Below the pieces are notes generated by a model. It was not told the origin of the DNA and made no database searches. It was given only the letters and a program-made list of their open reading frames with translations. A stretch of DNA of 6,626 bases from Humitalea sp038323655. Its GTDB lineage: Bacteria > Pseudomonadota > Alphaproteobacteria > Acetobacterales > Acetobacteraceae. Location of the stretch: assembly GCA_038323655.1 (NCBI GenBank), contig JBBQHE010000233.1:1-6626 (forward strand), given 5' to 3'. The translations under genes and the position numbers were made by a program. Shown one piece after another: positions 1-5,050 of the stretch; the stretch's first letter is position 1; every line of letters starts with the position of its first letter.

Positions 1-573
1 TATCCGGCCGCCATGCCGGATGGGCGCGTGCTGCTGCTGCCGATACGCGACCGGGGCGATCATGCGGTGACCGGGCTGATCGCGAACCAGGCGAGTTTTT
101 CCGTCGTCCGCGCCCTGGCCGGCTGGATGACACAGGTCGCACGGCCTTTCGCGCCCGAGGTCGTGGTCGGGCTGCCCAGCCTGGGCCAGGTCTTTGCCCC
201 CCTGGTCGCGGAGGCGCTGGGCCACACGCACTGGGTCGCCCCCGGCTGGTCGCGCAAAAGCTGGTACGACCCGGCGCTGTCCGAACCGGCCCATTCCTCG
301 ACCAGCCCGGACCCGCGGGCGATGTGGCTGGACCCGGGACTGCTGCCGCGCCTTGTGGGGCGGCGGGTGTTGCTGGTGGACGATGTGCTGGCAACAGGTG
401 CCTCGGCCAGGGCGGGGCTGGCGCTGCTGGCCCGCGCCGGGGCGCGGCCGGTGGCGATGGCGGTGGCGATGGAACAGGGGCAGCGATGGCGGGCGGGCTG
501 GCCGGCCGACGTGCCGGTCGTCGGCGCCTTCGCGACGCCGCTGCTGCGGCCGGTTCCGGGTGGCTGGGCGTGA
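1..573 (+). CDS. Phosphoribosyltransferase (PRTase type I fold), probably 5'-truncated by the window edge
   Basis: The reading frame is open from base 1 to the TGA at 571-573. The PRPP-binding loop VLLVDDVLATGAS lies at 367-405: two acidic residues followed by the small/Gly/Thr-rich turn that contacts the ribose-5-phosphate and pyrophosphate of PRPP. The upstream segment EVVVGLPSLGQVFAPLVAEA matches the usual early beta-strand and Gly-containing turn of the fold. Such enzymes move phosphoribose from PRPP to a nitrogenous base, usually in purine or pyrimidine salvage in the cytoplasm, but the base cannot be told from this sequence. The first in-frame ATG is at base 13 and would give 186 residues. 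No Shine-Dalgarno is visible in the 12 bases before it, and family members I know carry residues before the 'PDGRVL' strand, so I infer that the true start lies upstream of the window. A ComF-like role is less likely because no zinc-binding cysteines are present. Confidence 0.8.
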   Translation, partial: YPAAMPDGRVLLLPIRDRGDHAVTGLIANQASFSVVRALAGWMTQVARPFAPEVVVGLPSLGQVFAPLVAEALGHTHWVAPGWSRKSWYDPALSEPAHSSTSPDPRAMWLDPGLLPRLVGRRVLLVDDVLATGASARAGLALLARAGARPVAMAVAMEQGQRWRAGWPADVPVVGAFATPLLRPVPGGWA

Positions 574-632
574 CCGGCTGATCGGGCGCGCAACCATTTC
601 ACGGGCTCTGCGTTTTCTCCCCGTACACAGTT

Positions 633-637
633 GGGAG
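633..637 (+). promoter_or_regulatory. Shine-Dalgarno site of the peptidoglycan-binding protein gene
   Basis: GGGAG ends seven bases before the ATG at 645. It supports that start, which also gives a complete N-terminal signal peptide. The 71-bp gap between the two plus-strand genes holds no convincing -35/-10 pair that I can see. Confidence 0.55.
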
Positions 638-644
638 ACGCGCG

Positions 645-1214
645 ATGTCGACGAAATACCTGATCTTCGCCGCGACTCTGCTGGCCGCGCCCATGGCGCC
701 GTTGCCCGTCGTGGCGCAGTCCGCGCCGCCGGCGGTGCTGCTCTACACCCAGGCGCTGTCCCCTGGCGCCACCACCATGATCCAGGAAAGATTATCCCAG
801 GCCGGGGTCTATGCCGGCCGCGCCGACGGACTATGGGGGCCTGACAGCCAAGCCGCGCTGGAACGATTTCAGGCATCGCGCAGCCTGCAGGTCACGGGCA
901 GCCTGAACCAGGCGACGGTCGCCACACTGGGCGTCACGCCGGTCGAACTGCTCTCGGCCCGCCAAATGACGGCCCCTGCCGCGGCCAGCGTGCCGGAGAC
1001 GCTCAGCCCCGGCGCGGTGCGCAACGTGCAGATGCGCCTGCGTGCCCTCGGCTTCTATCGCGGCGCACCGGACGGGCTGTGGGGTGCCGGCACGCAGACG
1101 GCGATCGAGCGCTTCCAGCAGGGCCGCGGCCTGCAGCCGACCGGCCAGGTGAACCCGGCGACGGTGCAGGCCCTGGGCCTCGACCCAAACAACCCAGCGG
1201 CGCCGTTTCGCTGA
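645..1214 (+). CDS. Exported protein with two tandem peptidoglycan-binding (PG_binding_1-like) repeats
   Basis: This 189-residue protein starts with a signal-peptide-like segment: Lys4, a hydrophobic core at about residues 5-23, and a likely cleavage site near VVAQ-S (residues 22-26). There is no lipobox cysteine, so a soluble periplasmic protein is expected. Two homologous repeats follow, at about residues 39-97 and 121-179. Both begin with SPGA and carry R-L-x-x-x-G-x-Y-x-G, then DGLWG, then a helix ending in ERFQ, and close with TG-x-N-x-A-T-V-x-x-LG. This is the three-helix peptidoglycan-binding domain found in many cell-wall hydrolases. No catalytic domain (amidase, lytic transglycosylase or L,D-transpeptidase) is present, and the linker at 98-120 is Ala/Pro-rich. 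The protein is therefore probably a wall-binding adaptor or targeting factor. Its TGA (1212-1214) abuts the stop of the convergent gene. Domain call is firm; biological role is inferred. Confidence 0.85.
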   Translation: MSTKYLIFAATLLAAPMAPLPVVAQSAPPAVLLYTQALSPGATTMIQERLSQAGVYAGRADGLWGPDSQAALERFQASRSLQVTGSLNQATVATLGVTPVELLSARQMTAPAAASVPETLSPGAVRNVQMRLRALGFYRGAPDGLWGAGTQTAIERFQQGRGLQPTGQVNPATVQALGLDPNNPAAPFR

Positions 1215-1218
1215 TCAG
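1211..1218. other. Palindrome CTGATCAG containing both stop codons of a convergent gene pair
   Basis: The plus-strand gene ends with TGA at 1212-1214 and the minus-strand gene ends with TGA read from 1217 to 1215. The two coding regions meet with no base between them, inside an 8-bp perfect palindrome. No separate transcription terminator can fit between the genes, so each transcript must run into the opposing gene or end within coding sequence. Confidence 0.9.
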
Positions 1219-2114
1219 CCACCCTTCAGCGTGTCCTGGTGCCGCTGCAGCGCGGCTTCCAGGATGATCGAGCCGAACACCCGGCGCAGCGCCGCGGTCA
1301 TCAGGATGACCTTGATGCCGTCGGAATCGGTACTGGCGACAATGGCCGCGATCTCGGTCTCCACGGCGGTGATGGCGGTATCGGGGTCGAGAAACTTGCA
1401 TAGCGCCAGCAGGTGGCGCCCATCGCCCGGCACCACGCCCTTGAGTTGTTTCAGCAGCGCCGCATCGGCGTCATTCGGCATGAAGATGACCGAGGCGAGG
1501 TCCTTGACCGCGGTTTCCAGAGTCTCCTCCCCCACCACCCCCATCAGCAGCAGGCCGAGGTTTGAGGCCTTGCTGCGCGGGCCCATCGCGGCCTTTTCCA
1601 GCGCTTGCACATCATCGCCCAGCCGGGTCGCCTCGGCCTGGCCGACATTCTGCATCAGCGTGATGCAATAGGCCGTCAGCGGCTGCTTGGCACGGTCGAA
1701 CGACACATTGGCCATGATGCGCGACACCGCGGCGGAGCGTTCGGCGGCGCGCTGGCGGTCATAGGCACGGTCGGCGGCGTTCAGGATGACCTGCAGCACC
1801 GCGGCCGGGCCCAGCGGCAGGTCCTTGTCGCCGACGCGTATGGTGAAAAAACTGCTGCGGAAGAAAGCCATGGCACCGGCGCCGGCCAGCAGCACCTGCG
1901 CCACCTCCTGCGGCAGACCGACCTGCGTGCCCAGGCCCAGTTCCCGCACCAGCCACAGCGCGCCCAGCGCCGCGGCGCCGTTCACGCCGATGTAGGTCCA
2001 GCCGGCCCAGGTCTTCAGCGGGCCGGTCGGGCTGTCACGGTACCGCTGGGCGAGTTCGGTCCAGCCGGTCAGCACGCCGATGGCGATGACACTGGCCGCG
2101 CTGACCGGGTCCAT
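1215..2114 (-). CDS. Membrane-anchored protein of unknown function
   Basis: I do not recognise a named family for this 299-residue protein. The first third is hydrophobic: a short segment at about residues 4-17, then two likely membrane helices at about 40-58 (rich in Ala/Gly, ending in LWLVRELG) and 70-86 (VLLAGAGAMAFF). Residues 89-102 look like a short beta-hairpin (FTIRVGDKDLPLG). The remaining 200 residues are predicted by eye to be mostly alpha-helical, with polar helices such as DRAYDRQRAAERSAAVSRIM and no cysteine clusters, P-loop or catalytic signature. The start ATG (2114-2112) is chosen because it lies 9 bases after the stop of the upstream gene and no longer in-frame Met precedes it; the Shine-Dalgarno is weak, which fits translation following on from the neighbour. 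The tight spacing suggests that the winged-helix protein and this one are made together and may act in the same process. Coding confidence is high, function unknown. Confidence 0.75.
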   Translation of the reverse strand: MDPVSAASVIAIGVLTGWTELAQRYRDSPTGPLKTWAGWTYIGVNGAAALGALWLVRELGLGTQVGLPQEVAQVLLAGAGAMAFFRSSFFTIRVGDKDLPLGPAAVLQVILNAADRAYDRQRAAERSAAVSRIMANVSFDRAKQPLTAYCITLMQNVGQAEATRLGDDVQALEKAAMGPRSKASNLGLLLMGVVGEETLETAVKDLASVIFMPNDADAALLKQLKGVVPGDGRHLLALCKFLDPDTAITAVETEIAAIVASTDSDGIKVILMTAALRRVFGSIILEAALQRHQDTLKGG

Positions 2115-2123
2115 CGCCGGCGC

Positions 2124-2429
2124 TCAGGACTGCGTTCTGGCCGCCAGGTCGCGCCCGGCAGGGGTGGCGCGAAACAGCAGCCCGTCGGCGCTTTCTTCCC
2201 GGGCGACGAGGCGCATGGAGTCCATCTGGGACAGCAATTCCATCAGCCGCGACACCGGCAGCCTGGTGCGTTCGAAGATCGCGGGCAGGTTCAAGCCTTC
2301 CTCGCCGAGCGCGACCAGCACCAGTTCGATCGGGTCGGCCGGCGACTGCGGCGGGGCCGCCTTCGACAGACCCGTATTGGCGCTCTGCAGGAAGGAACTG
2401 AAGGCCGAACGTGGCGGCGGGCTGCTCAT
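2124..2429 (-). CDS. Small winged-helix-like protein
   Basis: This 101-residue protein has a disordered, Ser/Pro-rich N terminus (about residues 1-32) and then a compact domain at about 33-96. The domain has helix PIELVLVALGEEG, helix LNLPAIFERT, a recognition-like helix LPVSRLMELLSQMDSM, and a two-stranded wing with basic and hydrophobic positions (RLVAREES, GLLFRATP). This order is typical of winged helix-turn-helix domains, but DNA binding is not proven; some such domains bind proteins. The ATG at 2429-2427 is preferred because a good GGAGG Shine-Dalgarno precedes it. The frame is open to 2618, but the upstream part is Arg/Pro/Gly-rich antisense-like sequence inside the hydratase gene. It lies 67 bp downstream of the hydratase and 9 bp upstream of the membrane-protein gene, with which it probably forms a functional pair. 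Confidence 0.75.
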   Translation of the reverse strand: MSSPPPRSAFSSFLQSANTGLSKAAPPQSPADPIELVLVALGEEGLNLPAIFERTRLPVSRLMELLSQMDSMRLVAREESADGLLFRATPAGRDLAARTQS

Positions 2430-2446
2430 TGGTCTCGCGCCTCCAT
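2426..2446 (-). other. Possible six-codon ORF (MEARDQ) overlapping the winged-helix start
   Basis: An ATG at 2446-2444 opens a frame M-E-A-R-D-Q that stops at TGA 2428-2426. That stop overlaps the start codon of the winged-helix gene in an ATGA arrangement. Its ATG merges into the GGAGG site (2444-2440) that probably serves the main gene, so it may simply be the Shine-Dalgarno context. It has no recognisable ribosome site of its own. Confidence 0.15.
2440..2444 (-). promoter_or_regulatory. Shine-Dalgarno site of the winged-helix gene
   Basis: GGAGG on the minus strand sits 10 bases upstream of the ATG at 2429. It is the best ribosome-binding site in this part of the window and decides for the short 101-residue protein over the longer open frame reaching 2618. 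Confidence 0.6.
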
Positions 2447-2465
2447 GCGCTGGGCATAGGGTGGG

Positions 2466-2494
2466 GTGCGGCGTCGCGGAAGAAAAGGCCGCAC
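2466..2494 (-). repeat. Inverted repeat between hydratase and winged-helix genes
   Basis: Arms GTGCGGC (2466-2472) and GCCGCAC (2488-2494) are perfectly complementary over 7 bp with a 15-base spacer. The hairpin would start just after the hydratase stop codon (TAG, 2499-2497). On the minus-strand transcript it is followed by C/A-rich sequence rather than a U tract, so it is not a classical intrinsic terminator. It could stabilise the 3' end of the hydratase message or be chance in GC-rich DNA. Confidence 0.35.
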
Positions 2495-2496
2495 GC

Positions 2497-3288
2497 CTAG
2501 CCCGCCGGGTCCCAAGCCGGCCGCCGGCGCCCGGCGAAGGCGGCCAACCCCTCCCGTCCCTCGGCCGAGGCGCGCTGGTTCCAGCTTTCATGGGCCAGCA
2601 GCGCCATCTGTCGCGCATCCAGCGTCAACCCGTTGGCGGCCAGGAAGGAGTGTTTTGTCACCGCGCAGGCGCCCGGGGCGCAGCGCAGGGTCTCGGCCAG
2701 CACATGCGCCAGCCGGGGTTCGATGTCGGCCACCACCTCATGCACCAGGCCGATCCGGCAGGCTTCCGCGGCATCGAACCGTTCGCCGGTCAGCGCGTAG
2801 CGCCGCGTGTGCCGCAGCCCCATGGCATTGACCATGTGGGTGGAGATGGGCGTGGGCGCGACGCCGACGCGCACCTCGGTCAGGCCGAAGATCGCATCCG
2901 GCGTGGCGAGTGCCACATCGACGCAGGCCACCATGCCGCAGCCGCCGCCGAAGCAGGCGCCCTGCACGACCGCGAGCGTGGGCTTCGGGAATTCGTTCAA
3001 CCGCTGCATCGCCGTTGTCGTCGCCATGCTGGCGGCAAAGGCCTGTTCCGGCCCGTAGTCTGCGGCGCGCAGCAGCCAGTGCAGGTCGGCCCCTGCCTGG
3101 AAATGCTTGCCCGCGCCTCGGACAACCAGCACCCGCACCGCGGGGTCGAGCGCAAGGAGCGCCAGCCCCTCGATCAGGGCGGCCAGCATGTCCTCGTCAT
3201 ACGCATTGCCGCGCGCGGGGCGGTTCAGCGTGGCGGTGGCGACGCCGCGGGCATCGACGTCGATCAGGACTGGGGGTGGTTCGGTCAT
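2497..3288 (-). CDS. Enoyl-CoA hydratase/isomerase (crotonase) family protein, possibly methylglutaconyl-CoA hydratase-like
   Basis: This 263-residue protein has the usual crotonase length. The first oxyanion-hole segment is at residues 58-71 (GAGKHFQAGADLHW) and the second at about 110-118 (GACFGGGCG), the two backbone-NH donors that hold the acyl-CoA thioester oxygen. By alignment to rat mitochondrial hydratase, the second catalytic Glu is kept as E138 (FGLTEVRVG), whereas the first catalytic Glu, in GGGCE, is Gly118 here. That loss, together with TEVRVGVAPTPIS and the RRYALTGERFDAAEACRIGLVHEVV region, resembles the LiuC-type group acting in leucine/isoprenoid breakdown; no other leucine-pathway gene is in the window, so substrate is open. 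The start at 3288 is chosen because the protein begins right before the first beta strand; the frame stays open to 3408 but that extension is Cys/Gly-rich and overlaps the divergent gene. No clear Shine-Dalgarno is present. It is transcribed away from the AtzG-like/amidase pair. Confidence 0.9.
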   Translation of the reverse strand: MTEPPPVLIDVDARGVATATLNRPARGNAYDEDMLAALIEGLALLALDPAVRVLVVRGAGKHFQAGADLHWLLRAADYGPEQAFAASMATTTAMQRLNEFPKPTLAVVQGACFGGGCGMVACVDVALATPDAIFGLTEVRVGVAPTPISTHMVNAMGLRHTRRYALTGERFDAAEACRIGLVHEVVADIEPRLAHVLAETLRCAPGACAVTKHSFLAANGLTLDARQMALLAHESWNQRASAEGREGLAAFAGRRRPAWDPAG

Positions 3289-3302
3289 GGCGGGGGCAGC
3301 AT
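3285..3302 (-). other. Possible five-codon ORF (MLPPP) overlapping the hydratase start
   Basis: On the minus strand an ATG at 3302-3300 opens M-L-P-P-P and stops at TGA 3287-3285, which overlaps the hydratase ATG (3288-3286) as ATGA. Three prolines in a row are known to slow ribosomes, so a leader role is conceivable. No ribosome-binding site is evident and the Pro codons come from one arm of an inverted repeat, so chance is likely. Confidence 0.12.
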
Positions 3303-3338
3303 GGCGCAGCGCCGGGCTTGCGCATACGGTGCCCCCGC
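3290..3338. repeat. Nested inverted repeat in the divergent intergenic region (candidate operator)
   Basis: Outer arms GCGGGGGCA (3290-3298) and TGCCCCCGC (3330-3338) are a perfect 9-bp inverted repeat whose centres are 40 bp apart, close to four helical turns. Inside it, GCGCA (3304-3308) and TGCGC (3319-3323) form a second dyad with nearly the same centre (3313.5 against 3314). The site fills most of the 69-bp gap between the hydratase start (3288) and the proposed start of the AtzG-like gene (3358). It is placed to serve as a binding site controlling both directions, or as an RNA hairpin in either leader. No regulator gene lies next to it, and GC-rich sequence raises the chance of fortuitous dyads. 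Confidence 0.4.
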
Positions 3339-3357
3339 AACAGCCGGGACAAGCCAG

Positions 3358-3561
3358 GTGGACGAAGCCTTCGTGACACGCCGCACCGCCGAGATCGCCG
3401 AATGGCATGGCGTCGCCCCGCCCAACCCCCTGGCGCTGGTCGCCGTGGCCGACCTCGCCGCCGTCCTGGCCGAATGCGCCGCGGTCCGCGAGCGCATGGT
3501 GTTCGAGGACGAGCCATCCACCTTCGACGCCGCCTTGGCCGCCACGCGGGATCCCGGCTGA
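3358..3561 (+). CDS. AtzG-like/GatC-like small protein, likely partner of the adjacent amidase
   Basis: This is a 67-residue, mostly helical, acidic protein. Residues 24-46 (PLALVAVADLAAVLAECAAV) form a long amphipathic helix, followed by an extended acidic stretch R-M-V-F-E-D-E-P-S-T-F at about 46-56 and a short C-terminal helix. This architecture and the position directly before an amidase gene resemble AtzG (the DUF4089 family), which binds and stabilises the amidase AtzE, and more distantly GatC, which embraces GatA. The assignment is by context and shape and is not a confident family match. The GTG at 3358 is chosen; GGGA at 3346-3349 gives a weak Shine-Dalgarno. GTG 3373 or ATG 3301 are alternatives; the latter would add an Arg/Ala/Gly-rich stretch. 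The stop overlaps the amidase start as TGATG, which strongly suggests translational coupling in near-equal amounts. Being short and starting with GTG, it is easily missed. Confidence 0.6.
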   Translation: MDEAFVTRRTAEIAEWHGVAPPNPLALVAVADLAAVLAECAAVRERMVFEDEPSTFDAALAATRDPG

Positions 3562-4973
3562 TGCCGACCGAAGCCTACCCGACCCTCACCGCCGCCGCTG
3601 ATGGCTTTGCCGCCGGCGAAGTGACCGCCGCCGCCCTGACCGAGGCCTGCCTGGCCGCCATCGCCGCCCGCGATCCCGCGATCAACGCGGTGATCCGCCT
3701 GGATGCGGATGCCGCCCGCGCCCGCGCCCTGGCGCTGGACGCTGCCCGCAAGCGCGGCGAGGCCCTCGGCCCCCTGGCCGGCGTGCCGATGCTGCACAAG
3801 GACATGTATTATCGCGAAGGCCAGGTCAGCACCTGCGGCAGCAGCATCCGCCGGGACTTCGTGCCCGCCGTGACCGCCACCGTGCTGCAGCGGCTGGACG
3901 CCGCCGGCGCGATCGACTGCGGCACGCTGAACATGGCCGAATTCGCGCAGAACGGCACCGGCCACAATGCCCATTTCGGCGACTGCAAGAACCCCTGGGA
4001 CACCGCCTATTGCACCGGCGGGTCTTCCTCCGGATCGGGTGCCGCCGTCGCCGCGGGGCTGGCCTATGCGGCGCTGGGCTCGGACACCGGCGGCTCGATC
4101 CGCTTGCCGGCCACCATGTGCGGTGTGACCGGGCTGAAGCCGACGCAGACGCGGGTGCCTCGCACAGGCGTGATGCCGCTGTCCTTCTCCTGCGACAATG
4201 TCGGGCCGCTGGTCCGCACCGCCCGCGATGCCGCACGTTTCCTGCGCGTGATCGCCGGCCCCGACGGGCTGGACGCGACCTGCGCCAGACAGCCGGTGCC
4301 CGATTACGAAGCGGCGCTGACCGGCGACCTGCGCGGCCGCACCATCGCGGTGATCGAAACCTGGTTCCTGGAGGATGCCGACGCCCCTGTGGTTGCGGCC
4401 TTCGACGCCGCCCTTGCCGTGCTGGCCGCGCGCGGGGCCACCATCACCCGCATCGCCTGCCCGCTGATGCGCGCGATCAATGCCAATACCGCCGTGCTTT
4501 CCCGCGTCGAATCCGCCGCCATCCATGCGAATTGGATGCGTGAGCGACCGGGCGACTACGCCACCCATCTGTCGGCGCGCATCTTTGCGGGCTTCGGGAT
4601 CCCGGGCGTCACCTACGACCAGGCGCTGTCGATGCGCGGGCCGCTGCTGCGGGACTTCGTGGCCGAGGCGCTGACCGGGGCCGAGTTGGTGGCAACGCCG
4701 ACGCTGCGCACGCGCGTGCCGACGCGGGCGGAAACCGACGCCGATGCCGATGTGGCGAACTGGCCGCGCATGATGGCGGTCTCGGCCAACACGCGGCCGT
4801 TCAACTACCTGGGGTTGCCGACCGTGTCGGTCCCCTGCGGCTTCGATGACCGCGGCCTGCCGGTCGGGCTGCAACTCGCCGGGCGGCCTTTTGCCGAAGC
4901 GCGCGTTCTGGCGGCAGCCGATGCCTTCCAACGCGACACCGACTGGCATTTGCGGCGCCCCAAGGCTGCCTGA
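3561..4973 (+). CDS. Amidase-signature family hydrolase
   Basis: This 470-residue protein is of normal family length. The catalytic triad is complete: Lys80 in PMLHKDMYY, cis-Ser155 in the GGSSSGSGAA motif (residues 153-162), and nucleophile Ser179 in SDTGGSIRLPA. The 24-residue spacing from cis-Ser to nucleophile is the usual one. The C-terminal NYLGLPTVSVPCGF and GLPVGLQLAG segments are also characteristic. Enzymes of this family hydrolyse carbon-nitrogen amide bonds in the cytoplasm through a Ser acyl-enzyme; substrates range from small amides and carboxybiuret (AtzE) to Gln in GatA. The substrate here cannot be read from sequence. GatB is absent, so a tRNA amidotransferase role is unlikely. 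The ATG at 3561 overlaps the small upstream gene by one base and has no strong Shine-Dalgarno, consistent with coupling. The frame is open far upstream (to 2910), but that part is antisense to the hydratase. No signal peptide is seen. Confidence 0.93.
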   Translation: MPTEAYPTLTAAADGFAAGEVTAAALTEACLAAIAARDPAINAVIRLDADAARARALALDAARKRGEALGPLAGVPMLHKDMYYREGQVSTCGSSIRRDFVPAVTATVLQRLDAAGAIDCGTLNMAEFAQNGTGHNAHFGDCKNPWDTAYCTGGSSSGSGAAVAAGLAYAALGSDTGGSIRLPATMCGVTGLKPTQTRVPRTGVMPLSFSCDNVGPLVRTARDAARFLRVIAGPDGLDATCARQPVPDYEAALTGDLRGRTIAVIETWFLEDADAPVVAAFDAALAVLAARGATITRIACPLMRAINANTAVLSRVESAAIHANWMRERPGDYATHLSARIFAGFGIPGVTYDQALSMRGPLLRDFVAEALTGAELVATPTLRTRVPTRAETDADADVANWPRMMAVSANTRPFNYLGLPTVSVPCGFDDRGLPVGLQLAGRPFAEARVLAAADAFQRDTDWHLRRPKAA

Positions 4974-4978
4974 CCCCA

Positions 4979-5001
4979 GCGGGGATGCTCTTGCGCCCCG
5001 C
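4979..5001 (+). terminator. Weak candidate hairpin after the amidase gene
   Basis: GCGGGG (4979-4984) can pair with CCCCGC (4996-5001) across an 11-base loop, starting five bases after the amidase stop. A competing CCCC-AGC-GGGG stem overlaps it. There is no T tract after it, so it is at best a poor intrinsic terminator or a Rho-type end; the 77-bp gap otherwise holds the leader of the ATP-grasp gene. Confidence 0.2.
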
Positions 5002-5033
5002 GCCCGGCTTGCCGACACTGACACAATAGGATT

Positions 5034-5039
5034 GGAAGA
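5034..5039 (+). promoter_or_regulatory. Shine-Dalgarno-like site of the ATP-grasp gene
   Basis: GGAAGA lies 11 bases before the GTG at 5051. It is somewhat long-spaced, but it is the only purine-rich match in the gap and supports the GTG start over the internal ATG at 5081. Confidence 0.4.
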
Positions 5040-5050
5040 CAACGATCGCC

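Noticed and set aside
601..624. ACGGG...CCCGT hairpin with a T-rich loop between the first two genes
   Set aside because: Only 5 bp of stem with a 14-base loop, and the T run lies inside the loop and not after the stem, so it is not a credible terminator.
2080..3357. Upstream extension of the AtzG-like frame on the plus strand back to 2080
   Set aside because: The frame is open, but the sequence is antisense to the hydratase and winged-helix genes. Only the part after about 3358 looks like a protein.
3289..3408. Forty-residue N-terminal extension of the hydratase
   Set aside because: It overlaps the divergent gene and intergenic dyad and is unlike any crotonase N terminus. MTEPPPVLID at 3288 leads straight into the first strand.
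2910..3560. Upstream extension of the amidase frame
   Set aside because: The added 217 residues are Arg/Pro/Gly-rich and antisense to the hydratase. The ATG at 3561 gives the normal family length and a TGATG overlap.
3561..4973. Calling the amidase GatA or AtzE
   Set aside because: Neither GatB nor any cyanuric-acid pathway gene is present, and the signature motifs are shared by the entire family.
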